A stretch of 64,000 nt of DNA, taken from positions 62,001 through 126,000 of the forward strand of contig CALIKQ010000003.1 in the NCBI GenBank assembly GCA_938017975.1, read 5' to 3'. The translations under genes and the position numbers were made by a program. The stretch comes from an uncultured Pseudomonadales bacterium. GTDB taxonomy: Bacteria; Pseudomonadota; Gammaproteobacteria; Pseudomonadales; Azotimanducaceae. Below, in pieces: positions 54,226 through 63,906 of this stretch. Within the stretch, counting starts at the first letter, position 1. Every line of letters starts with the position of its first letter. The notes beneath the pieces are model-generated. The model had not been told where the DNA came from. It made no database searches and saw only the letters and a list, made by a program, of their open reading frames with translations.

Positions 54226-55404
54226 TTATTTAATCTCTCTTACAGCGTCTGCCGATCTCGCTTTGAACGGCGAGAATTGTTCCAAGTAGTCAATTTCGTC
54301 AGCGATATGATTCCGCTCTTCTGAAAGAAATCTTCCGACGGCTTCTCGGAAACCTTCATGGGCAATCCAATGCGCGCTATAGGTGTGGCTGGGCAAATAT
54401 CCCCGCGCAAGCTTGTGCTCGCCCTGCGCGCCCGCCTCGACGCGTTTCAGACCCCGCTGTATCGCAAAGTCAATTGCTTGGTAGTAACAAACTTCAAAAT
54501 GCAAAAACGGATGATGCTCAAGGCAACCCCAGTTTCTTCCGAACAAGCATTCATCACCAATAAAATTGATCGCACCGGCAATATAGCGACCTGCTCGCTT
54601 GCACATCACCAATAAAATACGATCCGGCATCCGCTCACCCACCAAGCTAAAAAAATCGCGAGACAGATAAGGCGATCCCCATTTGCGAGCACCCGTATCG
54701 ATATAGAATTGATAAAAGGCATCCCAGTGCAACTCTAAAATATCATCGCCGGTCAAACACTCGATTGTCACGCCACTGGCGAGCGCCTCACGGCGTTCAC
54801 GGCGAATATTTTTGCGCTTTTTACTCGACAATTGGTTTAGAAAATCGTCAAAAGTTTCATAACCTTCGTTTTGCCAATGATATTGCTTGTGTGTCCGCAG
54901 CAACCAATCATTATCTTTGCAGGTCTGCCATTGTGCTCGGTTTAAAAAATTGATGTGTACCGAAGACACATTCATTTCTTCAGAGATCGATGCTGCACCC
55001 CTCAAAAGCGGCGCCTCATATTCTGAGCTAGCGACCAAGATGCGCCGACCCGATGCCGGCGTAAACGGCACCGCCGAGAGCATTTTAGGATAATAGCGGC
55101 CGCCGGCACGTTCAAACGCATCTGCCCAGCTGTAGTCAAAAATGTACTCGCCTTGAGAGTGCCCTTTGAGATACAGCGGCATCACGCCAAGAGGTCTTTC
55201 TTGATCGTCTTCAAGCAAGAGATGATAGGGCAGCCATCCCGTCTGCCGAGAAACAGAACCGCTCTGTTCTAGCGCTTGAAGGAAGCCGAAAGATACAAAA
55301 GGATCGAACGGCTCCCCGGCAACATCCGCGAACTGTTGCCAGGTTGATTCACCGATACTACTGATATCCTCAAACGCTCGAACACTGAAGGACATCTTGG
55401 ACAC
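54226..55404 (-). CDS. FemAB/GNAT-like acyltransferase (COG3146 type)
   Basis: The 392-residue protein belongs to the peptidogalycan/DUF482 group with a GNAT-like fold: PFVSFGFLQALEQSGSVSRQTGW, PLYLKGHSQGEYIFDYSWADAFERAGGRYYPKMLSAVPFTPASGRRIL, FDDFLNQLSSKKRKNIRRERR, and EAGAQGEHKLARGY. It uses GTG 55404 or ATG 55395 as start. Family members are annotated as N-acyltransferases of unknown role. It lies 8 bases after an LLM gene and 10 before an enoyl-CoA hydratase gene, an unusual place for a cell-wall-type transferase. Confidence 0.82.
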   Translation of the reverse strand: MSKMSFSVRAFEDISSIGESTWQQFADVAGEPFDPFVSFGFLQALEQSGSVSRQTGWLPYHLLLEDDQERPLGVMPLYLKGHSQGEYIFDYSWADAFERAGGRYYPKMLSAVPFTPASGRRILVASSEYEAPLLRGAASISEEMNVSSVHINFLNRAQWQTCKDNDWLLRTHKQYHWQNEGYETFDDFLNQLSSKKRKNIRRERREALASGVTIECLTGDDILELHWDAFYQFYIDTGARKWGSPYLSRDFFSLVGERMPDRILLVMCKRAGRYIAGAINFIGDECLFGRNWGCLEHHPFLHFEVCYYQAIDFAIQRGLKRVEAGAQGEHKLARGYLPSHTYSAHWIAHEGFREAVGRFLSEERNHIADEIDYLEQFSPFKARSADAVREIK

Positions 55405-55412
55405 GCTCTGAG

Positions 55413-56447
55413 TTACAGGATTTCCGAAGCAATCAGTTCCAAGGCTTCTGGCTGTCCAGCACCAATCAACATGGAACCGACATCGCCATTTGCGCCTGCA
55501 ACCTTCCAGCGCTTTAGCTGCTCTTTAATATGTTCAGCTGGACCGACGAGATGACAGGCATCAACAAGCTCATCGGGTACCGCGGCCATCGCCTCATCTT
55601 TTCGCCCCTCTAAATAGAGATCTTGAATCTTGATGGCCGCATCTTCAAAACCCAGTGCCTTGGTATAATCGTTATAGAAGTTCTTGTCCCGAGCGCCCAT
55701 TCCACCAATGTAGAGTGCCATATTGCCCTTAATCGGCATCCGACAAGCTTCAACGTCATCACCCATAATGCACGTTACGAATGGTGCCACGTCGTAATCG
55801 AGCATAGACCGACCATTCTTTTGAAGGCCTTTATCAATACTTGGCCTCAAAACCTCTGGCTTACCCGGATCCATCCAGATCGGGAAAACGCCGTCGGCGA
55901 CTTCTGCGCTACCCGCTAGCCCGTTAGGAGTAATCGATGCAGTGTAAATCGGGATGGATGTGTCCGCCTGCAAAATGCTTTTTAGAGACTTTCCGAGACC
56001 GGTCCCATCACTGCCGTTGTACGGCAGACTGTAGTGGAAGCCTTCGTGTTCAACCGGCGCCTCACGGGCAAATATTTTTTTCATAATACTGACGTACTCT
56101 TTTACCCGGGTCACAGGCCGGCCATAGGCAACGCCATGCCATCCCTCAACCACCTGTGGGCCAGAGGCTCCCAGACCGACCAAGAAGCGACCTTCCGACA
56201 ACTGATTCAACGTCATTGCCGTCATCGCGGTACAAGCAGGAGAACGCGCTGGCATCTGCATAATCGCGGTACCAACCTTTATTTTATCGGTCTGCGCTAA
56301 AATCCAGGCTGCAGGCGTAACAGCATCAGAACCGTAGGCCTCTGCCGTCCACAACGAATCGTATCCTAAACTTTCAGCCTTCTTGATTCGCTGAATATCG
56401 ATATTCATCATTTTTCCAGAGTAACCTGCAAGTATTCCTAGTTTCAT
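55413..56447 (-). CDS. LLM-class F420-dependent oxidoreductase (Rv3520c-like)
   Basis: The 344-residue LLM protein has SLGYDSLWTAEAYGSDAVTPAAWILAQTDKIKVGTAIMQMPARSPACTAMTAMTLNQLSEGRFLVGLGASGPQVVEGWHG. That stretch closely follows the pattern I associate with TIGR03559/Rv3520c F420 enzymes. ATG behind AGGAACGCAAAATT. It is the first gene of a run with the FemAB-like and enoyl-CoA hydratase genes. It is probably F420-dependent; substrate unknown. Confidence 0.85.
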   Translation of the reverse strand: MKLGILAGYSGKMMNIDIQRIKKAESLGYDSLWTAEAYGSDAVTPAAWILAQTDKIKVGTAIMQMPARSPACTAMTAMTLNQLSEGRFLVGLGASGPQVVEGWHGVAYGRPVTRVKEYVSIMKKIFAREAPVEHEGFHYSLPYNGSDGTGLGKSLKSILQADTSIPIYTASITPNGLAGSAEVADGVFPIWMDPGKPEVLRPSIDKGLQKNGRSMLDYDVAPFVTCIMGDDVEACRMPIKGNMALYIGGMGARDKNFYNDYTKALGFEDAAIKIQDLYLEGRKDEAMAAVPDELVDACHLVGPAEHIKEQLKRWKVAGANGDVGSMLIGAGQPEALELIASEIL

Positions 56448-56679
56448 AATTTTGCGTTCCTATCAATTTAATCGGTTTGTTTAAGTTCTTTAGGCACTCT
56501 GTCGAGCAGAGCATGTCGGGGTTGACCCGTTCTCCTGCCAATCAGGGGCCATCTACAGCGCCTTTACGTTCCATCTTCCGCTCGGGCCATCTACCTTGGC
56601 TCTGCAGTGATGATCTCTTCCTCCGTTGGTCAAGCCAAGCAAAACACTCAACCCGGGCAGGGAGATCCCAAGTGCTTCC

Positions 56680-57684
56680 TCAAGCAGACAATCTCGCAAG
56701 TAGTTCTCGACTTTGCGCTTCATCTCGACCAACAAAATTCCCCATCGTGCGGTCAACAACATCGCTGAATCGAGACTTAAAGAGGTCAACGGCCACTTCT
56801 GGCTCTCCAACGACGGCGAATTCAGCAAGAATATCGTCGGTAATCAGCGTCGCCATTTCATCCCAGAGTCCGCGTTTTGATAATTGATTCAGCTCAGGCT
56901 GCAGGTCACCCCAACCATGAACGCCAAGTACCGGGGCATAGGCTGGTGTTGATCCGTAAAAAGCAATCTGCTTGCAGACCGCCTGCTTATTGGCGTTGAA
57001 CGCCTCTTCAGTCGCACCGGTAACTACAAAACCGGGATAGCTGATCTCAAAATCGTCTCTCGAGCGTCCGGACTTCTCGAGACCCCGCATCACTGCCGGC
57101 AATGTCACTTCGCGAAGATATTTCTCGGTGGTAAACGCATGAATAATAACCCCATCGGCGACTTCACCTGCAACTTCTGTCATTAAGGGACCCACCGCAG
57201 CCAGGAAAACTTTCGGCGCACCATACTCAGTATCAACAGGGGTAAACATCGGCGTCATCAATGAATGGGTATAAAAGTCCCCTTCAAACTGCAAGGGTGT
57301 GCCCTCGTGCCAACACGCCCAAATCGCTCTCATCGCCGAGATGAATTCCCTCATCCTCGCCGCAGGCTTCGACCAAGGCATACTAAACCGCTTTGTAATG
57401 TGCGGCCTGATCTGCGACCCAAGACCGAGAATAAACCGGCCTTTCGAGAAGCTATTCAAATCATGACCAATATTGGCCAAATTCATAGGCGTTCTTGAGA
57501 AAGCAACCGCGATGGAGGTTGTCAATTGAATATTGGATGTTTCTTGAGCTGCCAGAAGAAGCGGAAAGAAAGGGTCGTGGGATGTTTCGGCCGTCACGAC
57601 CCCGTTATAGCCTAGCCCTTCAAGCTTGGCGGCATGCTGCCCTGCTTGCGCCAAATCCCCCATTAAACCACCATCAATTTTCAT
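56680..57684 (-). CDS. LLM-class F420-dependent oxidoreductase (TIGR03617-like)
   Basis: The 334-residue LLM protein starts MKIDGGLMGDLAQAGQHAAKLEGLGYNGV behind AAAGGAAGATCT. It has IAVAFSRTPMNLANIGHDLNSFSKGRFILGLGSQIRPHITKRF, the signature I connect with the TIGR03617 F420 family. It lies 69 bases downstream of another LLM gene in the same direction and ~230 bases upstream of the Rv3520c-like gene, so the F420 cluster continues through it. Confidence 0.85.
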   Translation of the reverse strand: MKIDGGLMGDLAQAGQHAAKLEGLGYNGVVTAETSHDPFFPLLLAAQETSNIQLTTSIAVAFSRTPMNLANIGHDLNSFSKGRFILGLGSQIRPHITKRFSMPWSKPAARMREFISAMRAIWACWHEGTPLQFEGDFYTHSLMTPMFTPVDTEYGAPKVFLAAVGPLMTEVAGEVADGVIIHAFTTEKYLREVTLPAVMRGLEKSGRSRDDFEISYPGFVVTGATEEAFNANKQAVCKQIAFYGSTPAYAPVLGVHGWGDLQPELNQLSKRGLWDEMATLITDDILAEFAVVGEPEVAVDLFKSRFSDVVDRTMGNFVGRDEAQSRELLARLSA

Positions 57685-57753
57685 AGATCTTCCTTTATTG
57701 CTAACTAAATTTGGTTACTGTCCGCTCTCAACACCGTCTCCTTCGAAACAGTC

Positions 57754-58752
57754 CTAAAAAGAAAATGCATTGCCTGTGAAGGCGCGATAGGTGGCCTGAG
57801 CCTCTTTTCCTGACACGCATGAAATGATGTGCGTTGTTATACCGCCCTCGGCGTAGGCCCTGATACGTTCCTGACACTCTTCCTGAGACCCAATGATCGC
57901 AATGTCATCCACCAGTTGATCATCCAGCGCAGAGGTCGTCTTCGCCCGATCTTTCGCTGCCCAACCTTCCCGGATGGTCTCAGCCACAGCTTCATATCCA
58001 GCCCAAGCGAGAAACGCGTTATAGACCGGTGTCGCGTAATAAGGTGCAAAGGCCGCGCGAATCATATTTCTGGCGCCTTCTTTATCGTCAGTCACAATCA
58101 CTTGATGGCGGCAAACGATTTCGACATCCTCAACCGCCTTACCTGCTCGTTCCGCTCCGCTCCGGATATGATCCATCATTTGTGGGAGGGCCCCACGGGG
58201 GAAAAGATTGAGAATCACGCCATCACTGTATTCGGCTGCAGCTTCAAGCATTTTGCTGCGCAGCGCCGCCATGTAGACCGGCTGTGCACCAGCATCAAGG
58301 GGCAGCTGACGGTAGCCCCGACTCTTGACTGTTTCTCCATCGTAATCGGATTTTTCTCCGCGCAGCATACTTTGAATGAGCTCAACTGTTTCCTTCACTC
58401 GAGTCAGGGGTTTTTCGAAATGCAGTCCATGCCAGTTCTCCATCATCGTTTGACTAGAGGAGCCTAATCCCAGAATGAAGCGACCACCCGATAACTGGTG
58501 AAGCACATGAGCAGTTGAAGCCAATACTGCTGGAGTTCTCGAAAAAACAGGAATGATCGCTGTACCAATTCGGCAACGCTCAGTGTTCAGCGCCACAGCA
58601 GCAGCCGTAGTCAATGCGTCAACTCCTGAACTATCGGCAAACCAAAGATCATCATAGCCTTCAGCTTCCGCCCATTTGGCCATTTCTATCGTCCCTTCCA
58701 CGCCTCTTGGATCAGGCAGCGTCAGCGCAGTTCTTTGTGGTACAGCCATCAT
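57754..58752 (-). CDS. LLM-class oxidoreductase next to fbiC
   Basis: The 332-residue LLM protein has ALTLPDPRGVEGTIEMAKWAEAEGYDDLWFADSSG, IGTAIIPVFSRTPAVLASTAHVLHQLSGGRFILGLGSSSQTMMENWHG and YMAALRSKMLEAAAEYSDGVILN. A very strong ribosome site AAAGGAGGAGA precedes an ATG-ATG start. Being the first gene after the F420 biosynthesis run, it is the best candidate for a dedicated F420 user. Substrate unknown. Confidence 0.83.
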   Translation of the reverse strand: MMAVPQRTALTLPDPRGVEGTIEMAKWAEAEGYDDLWFADSSGVDALTTAAAVALNTERCRIGTAIIPVFSRTPAVLASTAHVLHQLSGGRFILGLGSSSQTMMENWHGLHFEKPLTRVKETVELIQSMLRGEKSDYDGETVKSRGYRQLPLDAGAQPVYMAALRSKMLEAAAEYSDGVILNLFPRGALPQMMDHIRSGAERAGKAVEDVEIVCRHQVIVTDDKEGARNMIRAAFAPYYATPVYNAFLAWAGYEAVAETIREGWAAKDRAKTTSALDDQLVDDIAIIGSQEECQERIRAYAEGGITTHIISCVSGKEAQATYRAFTGNAFSF

Positions 58753-58890
58753 TCTCCTCCTTTGAGTCTTGCGACCTACCCCTAATTTGTGTCGGGTAAC
58801 CTCTGAATCATGCCACTTCTACTCATCCAAAAGGACGCTGGCGACGACAATTGATAACCCGATATCAGTCAGCCTCATCATCATTGCCGA

Positions 58891-61389
58891 TCAAATGATC
58901 TCAGAGCTGGCGATAATTTCCTCGGGCACCAATCCAGGACGAATCAAAGATGCCTTGGACTGTTTGTTGCGTTCATAGCGTTTTGCCGAATTATAAATCG
59001 GGTCTTGTAACGTAACCGCGCCAAGCGACTTCTCGCGTTGCGCGTCTGACACGGGGCTATAATCGGTCGCGCGCTGACGCGGCTTTCGACCAGCATCCAA
59101 AATCAGGGCTTCCATCGCCTCCGGGGATGTTTCTTGACCATGTGCCGCGCCGGCAGCGCGGGTAATCGTCTCGTTCATGAGCGTGCCACCCAAATCATTA
59201 ACGCCTGCATTCAAGCAAGCTTTGACACCCTCATGGCCTAGTTTCGTCCAAGAGGCTTGAATATTTCGGAACACAGGATTGAGCGCCAAACGGGCAATCG
59301 CATGGATTAAGAGTGCTTCTCTGAACGTTGGCCCTTTGCGCGCATTCCCTTTTAAATAAATCGGAGCTTCCATGTGAATAAACGGCAGGATGACAAATTC
59401 TGTGAAACCACCGGTTTTTTCTTGCAACGCCCGAATGCGCAGGAGATGCCGCGCCACATGCTCATAGCGCTCGATATGTCCATACATAATGGTCGCGGTG
59501 GTATTGAAACCCACCCCGTGGGCTGCCTCCATGACTTCAAGCCACTGACTGGTATTGATTTTGTCAGGGCATAAGGTTGAGCGAACTTCATCGTCTAATA
59601 TTTCCGCCGCGGTACCCGGCAGCGTACCCAAACCCGCCTCCTTCAATGCCGTTAAATACTCTGGTAAAGACTGCCCCAAAGTTTTAGCGCCTTGCCATAC
59701 CTCAAGAGGTGAAAAGGCATGGATATGCATTTCTGGCACGACCTGCTTAATTGTGTGACAAATATCGAGATAAGTTTGGCCAGTATATTCCGGGTGAATG
59801 CCGCCTTGCAGACACACTTCTGAGGCACCCCGGTCATGTGCCTCACGCGTTCGGCGCATAATCTCCTCGGAAGAAAGGTCGTAGGGCCGACCCCGCAAAT
59901 TCTCACTCATTTTTCCCTTCGAGAAGGCGCAGAACTGACACTTGAAATAACAAACATTGGTATAGTTGATGTTGCGATTAACGCAGTAGGTTACCTCATC
60001 ACCGGCAAGCTTTTTCCGAACCCGATCTGCTGCCTGACAGACATGCGTCACTTCATCGCCCCGCGCCATAAACAAGCGAACGATGTCTTGCTCCCCGAGC
60101 GTCTCTCCAGCAACCGCTCGCCTTAAAATGTCCTCAAGCGTTGCGGAAGGTTGCAATTTTGGTATCTGAGTGACCCGCGCGAGATCCGCCGCTGGCGGCA
60201 CAGGAGTCTCTCCCGCGGCCCAGTCCTCACCTCGAACAAACCCCTCACCGTCTACTGTGTTTAAAACCATTGGCTGGAGCGCCGTATCAACCCAATGATC
60301 AAGCGCCTGAACCTGCCTGGGGTACAAAGCCAACCGCTCGACCAACACCTTGCCCTCTCTGGCCGTTTCTTCGGCAAGATTACTGAGGTGAGGCCATGGC
60401 GCTTCAGGGTTTACGAAGTCAGGAGTGACCGGTGACACACCGCCCCAATCATTGATCCCCGCATCGATGATTCGGTGGAATACTCCAGGACTTAAGTTCG
60501 GGGGCGCTTGAATATTCATTTGAGCGCCAAAAATGAGTCTCGCTTGTGCGATCGTCCACAACAATTCATTGAGATCAGGTTCGGGCGCGTTGACCATCAG
60601 GGTTTCAGGCTTTGCTCTGAAATTTTGAATAATCAGTTCTTGAATGTGACCCGTTGGAGTATTCGCCGCTCTCAGCGCCAGCAAAGATTCGATGCGTTCC
60701 CGGCGCGTCTCACCAATACCGATCAGAATACCTGAGGTGAACGGAACGCTTGCCTCTCCGGCCAATCGAATCGTCTCCAGCCGTTTCGATGGGACCTTAT
60801 CTGGAGAGCCATAGTGCGGCATTCCTTTCTCAGTCAAACGGTCAGAGGCAGACTCAAGCATGATGCCCATAGACAGCGACACCTTACGCAGCTCCGCAAA
60901 CTCGGCAGCAGTCATCAAACCCGGATTTAAATGCGGGAAGAGTCCGGTTTCATTGAGCACGAGCTCAGCCATATCGCGAAGATAGCTTAAGGTTGAGTCT
61001 TGCCCGAGCTCCTTGAGTCCTTTGCGAGCAGCGCTATAGCGCTCCTCTGGCTTATCTCCCAGCGTAAACAAAGCCTCTTTACAACCGGCTTGAGCACCAT
61101 CAGACGCGATTTTGAGCACTTCCTCAGGCGTTAAGTAAGGCGCTTTGAGTTTTCTTGGGACCTGCGCGAAAGTGCAGTAGTGGCAGACATCTCTGCAAAG
61201 ATGGGTCAAGGGTATAAACACTTTGCGGGAATATGAAATTGCGTTGGGATGAGCCAAATCGCGAACAGGCCCTGCGACTTTCAATAATTCATCCGTATTT
61301 GAAAAATCACCTAGGCTAAGCGCCTCATCATCAGAAAGGCCCTGACCTTTCGCCGCTTTTTCTAACAGTTCCGTTGCAAAATGATTCAA
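58891..61389 (-). CDS. fbiC: Bifunctional FO synthase (CofG-CofH fusion)
   Basis: The 832-residue protein joins two radical SAM enzymes that make 7,8-didemethyl-8-hydroxy-5-deazariboflavin (FO) from tyrosine and a ribityl-uracil. The CofG-like half has CRDVCHYCTFAQVPRK (~residues 60-80). The CofH-like half has CYFKCQFCAFSKG (~480-495) and EVCLQGGIHPEYTGQTYLDI. Fusion order CofG-CofH is as in actinobacterial FbiC. The TTG start overlaps the cofC stop (TTGA) behind GGAGGTGAGGA. Confidence 0.95.
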   Translation of the reverse strand: MNHFATELLEKAAKGQGLSDDEALSLGDFSNTDELLKVAGPVRDLAHPNAISYSRKVFIPLTHLCRDVCHYCTFAQVPRKLKAPYLTPEEVLKIASDGAQAGCKEALFTLGDKPEERYSAARKGLKELGQDSTLSYLRDMAELVLNETGLFPHLNPGLMTAAEFAELRKVSLSMGIMLESASDRLTEKGMPHYGSPDKVPSKRLETIRLAGEASVPFTSGILIGIGETRRERIESLLALRAANTPTGHIQELIIQNFRAKPETLMVNAPEPDLNELLWTIAQARLIFGAQMNIQAPPNLSPGVFHRIIDAGINDWGGVSPVTPDFVNPEAPWPHLSNLAEETAREGKVLVERLALYPRQVQALDHWVDTALQPMVLNTVDGEGFVRGEDWAAGETPVPPAADLARVTQIPKLQPSATLEDILRRAVAGETLGEQDIVRLFMARGDEVTHVCQAADRVRKKLAGDEVTYCVNRNINYTNVCYFKCQFCAFSKGKMSENLRGRPYDLSSEEIMRRTREAHDRGASEVCLQGGIHPEYTGQTYLDICHTIKQVVPEMHIHAFSPLEVWQGAKTLGQSLPEYLTALKEAGLGTLPGTAAEILDDEVRSTLCPDKINTSQWLEVMEAAHGVGFNTTATIMYGHIERYEHVARHLLRIRALQEKTGGFTEFVILPFIHMEAPIYLKGNARKGPTFREALLIHAIARLALNPVFRNIQASWTKLGHEGVKACLNAGVNDLGGTLMNETITRAAGAAHGQETSPEAMEALILDAGRKPRQRATDYSPVSDAQREKSLGAVTLQDPIYNSAKRYERNKQSKASLIRPGLVPEEIIASSEII

Positions 61390-62075
61390 TCCTCACCTCC
61401 AATGACGGGCGCTAATCGCCCAACCACATCGATTTCCACGCAATAACGATAAGTATGGGACTCTGATCCCTGAAATGCCAGTCGAGTCATCAACTCGTGC
61501 AGGTCTTGTGGCGTATCTATATCAAGCCCAAGTCCCGGTAATTTGAGTACTATTGGGGACACGCCAATGGCGCCAGCCTCAGCGACATGCTTCCTAAAAC
61601 TGTTAATTCCGAATTGGAAGGTCAGACAGTCCGGCGGGGAGGCAACGAGACAATTGGTGCCACCCAAGTCGGAAGCAGGAACCAGACAAATACCCCCAAC
61701 GCGCTCTGCAAATCCGTCTAAAACGACTTCCAACTCATCCGGGGTGACTAGCGGAACATCTCCGGGCAAAAATATCATCCGATCAACACCCGCGGCAGCC
61801 AATGAGCTTGCTGCATGCTGAACCGCGGGAATCAACCCCTTTTCTGGCGGCTCAGCGATGATCTCAGCATGAAACTGACGTCCTAATTCTGTCGCAATTT
61901 CGTCATTCGTCACGAGCGCAATATCGTCAATCAACGGACAGGCCTCGACGGCAAGCAGCACATCCTCGACCATAGCCCGACAAAGTCCGGCGCGTTCGTC
62001 AACATCCAGGATCGTGGCTAAACGCTGCTTCGCGTTCACAAAATCCTTAATCGGGAGCACCGCTCGAGTCGTCAT
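61386..62075 (-). CDS. cofC: Phospho-acid guanylyltransferase of F420 synthesis
   Basis: The 229-residue nucleotidyltransferase has LPIKDFVNAKQRL, FLPGDVPLVTPDEL and GLDIDTPQDLHEL, the CofC/FbiD pattern. It activates 2-phospho-L-lactate, PEP or 3-phosphoglycerate with GTP for CofD. Which acid is used cannot be told by eye and decides the F420 variant made. It is linked to cofD by an ATGA overlap and to fbiC by TTGA. Confidence 0.93.
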   Translation of the reverse strand: MTTRAVLPIKDFVNAKQRLATILDVDERAGLCRAMVEDVLLAVEACPLIDDIALVTNDEIATELGRQFHAEIIAEPPEKGLIPAVQHAASSLAAAGVDRMIFLPGDVPLVTPDELEVVLDGFAERVGGICLVPASDLGGTNCLVASPPDCLTFQFGINSFRKHVAEAGAIGVSPIVLKLPGLGLDIDTPQDLHELMTRLAFQGSESHTYRYCVEIDVVGRLAPVIGGED

Positions 62076-63046
62076 GATGCCGTCAAATCAGCAACAAACC
62101 CTAGAACATCGCGTGCCAAAGATTGCTTGTCATGAACATCCTTCATCACCGTAGCTGTGACCAAGACTTCCAGGCCCAACTGACGCACTGCATCTGCGCT
62201 TGCCCTATCAGCATGATCGATGACAAACCCATTCAGCAAGCCGGGATAGACCCGCTGATAAAATTCAGCCACCGCGAGGGCTGTACTTGGCATATCGAGC
62301 TCCCGCATCATTTTTGCCGCGGGGCCCTTAAGCGCCATCCCCGCGACAATCGGGGATACCGCCACTACCGGCCCACTCTGCTCACACAGGCGGCGCCAAG
62401 TATCTTGAAGATCCAGAATGGGAGCGACGCTGACAAAAGGATTCGAGGGACAAATGATCACCGAAGATGCTTCGCTCCCTTCAAGTAGCGCACTGAATCG
62501 GCTAGATCTTCTCGCGCCATCAATACCCGCAAAGGAGACGCCCGAAATCGGAGGTGCGCATTGATCTCGTACGAAATAATGTTGAAACGCGAGGGTCTCG
62601 CCAGATTGACAGTGAATTTGTGTAGCGACTCGATCATCGGTCATCGGCAGCACTGTTGTTTCAACGGTTAAGGCTGTCAGCAACGCCTGGGTGACTTCCG
62701 TTAAAGTGGCTCCTCCGTCAAGCAGTTGCGTCCTAAAAACGTGTGTTGCTAAATCTCGGTCTCCTAACTTGAACCAATCTTCTCCCCCTAGATCGGCCAA
62801 AGCCGAGAGGAAACTCCAAGTTTCACCGGCTTGTCCCCATCCTAATTCTTGGTTGGACTTTCCAGAGAGCGTGTACATCAACGTATCTAAGTCAGGACAT
62901 ACACGGAGGCCCAAGTGGTCAAAATCATCCCCCGTATTAACGATGACTGCTAGCCGGTCGGCCGCAAGTTCGAGGCTGAGTCCGAGCGCCAATTTTGCAC
63001 CGCCAACTCCGCCTGATAACGCAATACATTGCGGCTTTAAGACCAT
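62072..63046 (-). CDS. cofD: 2-phospho-L-lactate/PEP transferase, forms (dehydro)F420-0
   Basis: The 324-residue protein has IALSGGVGGAKLALGLSLEL, VIVNTGDDFDHLGLRVCPDLDTLMYTLSG, RDLATHVFRTQLLDGGATLTEVTQAL and IICPSNPFVSVAPILDL, all conserved in CofD/FbiA. It transfers the activated phospho-acid onto FO. It lies 83 bases after cofE and overlaps cofC. Confidence 0.95.
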   Translation of the reverse strand: MVLKPQCIALSGGVGGAKLALGLSLELAADRLAVIVNTGDDFDHLGLRVCPDLDTLMYTLSGKSNQELGWGQAGETWSFLSALADLGGEDWFKLGDRDLATHVFRTQLLDGGATLTEVTQALLTALTVETTVLPMTDDRVATQIHCQSGETLAFQHYFVRDQCAPPISGVSFAGIDGARRSSRFSALLEGSEASSVIICPSNPFVSVAPILDLQDTWRRLCEQSGPVVAVSPIVAGMALKGPAAKMMRELDMPSTALAVAEFYQRVYPGLLNGFVIDHADRASADAVRQLGLEVLVTATVMKDVHDKQSLARDVLGFVADLTAS

Positions 63047-63129
63047 GGACGCCTCTTTTTTATCAACTCTCTCATCTGGGACGCTAACACAAACGGCTAA
63101 AAAGCGGCGACCTCACAGGGAACAAGAAT

Positions 63130-63906
63130 CTAACGAAACATATCCATGGCTTTCGGTCGAAGCAATGGCTGCACCCCCGAAACCTCTGGATTATTCGCTC
63201 TCGATCGATATCCGCGTACCAGCACGACGGGCGCTTTTTCAGTAGTTTGACCCATTACCAAAGAGGCGCCGGCTGCGAGCTCATCGGCGGCGGCAACTTG
63301 GGTCACCAGCAATTCTCGACCGTAAATATCCTCGCCTCCAACGTAATCCTCGAGCGCTGTCATGCCGGCTACGCCGATGGCTAGCCCCACAGTGCCCATT
63401 CGCCAGGCGCGACCGATGGAATCATTGATCACCACACCGACCTCTACACCCATTCGCGCTCTGATATTGGCGCGCAAGGTTTCTGCCGACGCATCCGCAT
63501 CAACAGGCAATAAAAGGCATAAATCGTCTCCATCCACACCATTTTGTTGAATGTTAGATTGGTCGATCCCTGCGTTCGCTGCCACAAACCCGAGGCGATG
63601 CTCTACAATCAAAACCCCTGGACGCTTACGGACCACCTCATTGGATTCGTCCAAGATTACCTGCACTTTCCTTGGGTCTTTATCGACTTCGTGGCCAAGC
63701 GCGATGGCCTCAGCGGACGGGACTACTGTCTTCAAATCGACGTATCGATTCTCCGCTTTAGAGACGATTTTTTGCGCCAGAACCAATATGTCCCCATCCA
63801 ATAATGACTCACCCATACTCTCAAGTCCGGCGCAGATCTGATCAACGAGGTCGTCTCCCGGTTCGACCATCGGGATGTTTTCAACGGCAGTCAGAGTAAG
63901 CTTCAT
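63130..63906 (-). CDS. cofE: Coenzyme F420-0:L-glutamate ligase, single domain
   Basis: The 258-residue protein has VLAQKIVSKAENRYVDLKTVVPS, VEVGVVINDSIGRAWRMGTVGLAIGVAGM and ELAAGASLVMGQTTEKAPVVLVRGY, typical of CofE. It adds glutamates to F420-0 using GTP. The nitroreductase-like second domain of mycobacterial FbiB is absent. Its ATG overlaps the stop of an upstream gene (ATGA). Confidence 0.95.
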   Translation of the reverse strand: MKLTLTAVENIPMVEPGDDLVDQICAGLESMGESLLDGDILVLAQKIVSKAENRYVDLKTVVPSAEAIALGHEVDKDPRKVQVILDESNEVVRKRPGVLIVEHRLGFVAANAGIDQSNIQQNGVDGDDLCLLLPVDADASAETLRANIRARMGVEVGVVINDSIGRAWRMGTVGLAIGVAGMTALEDYVGGEDIYGRELLVTQVAAADELAAGASLVMGQTTEKAPVVLVRGYRSRANNPEVSGVQPLLRPKAMDMFR

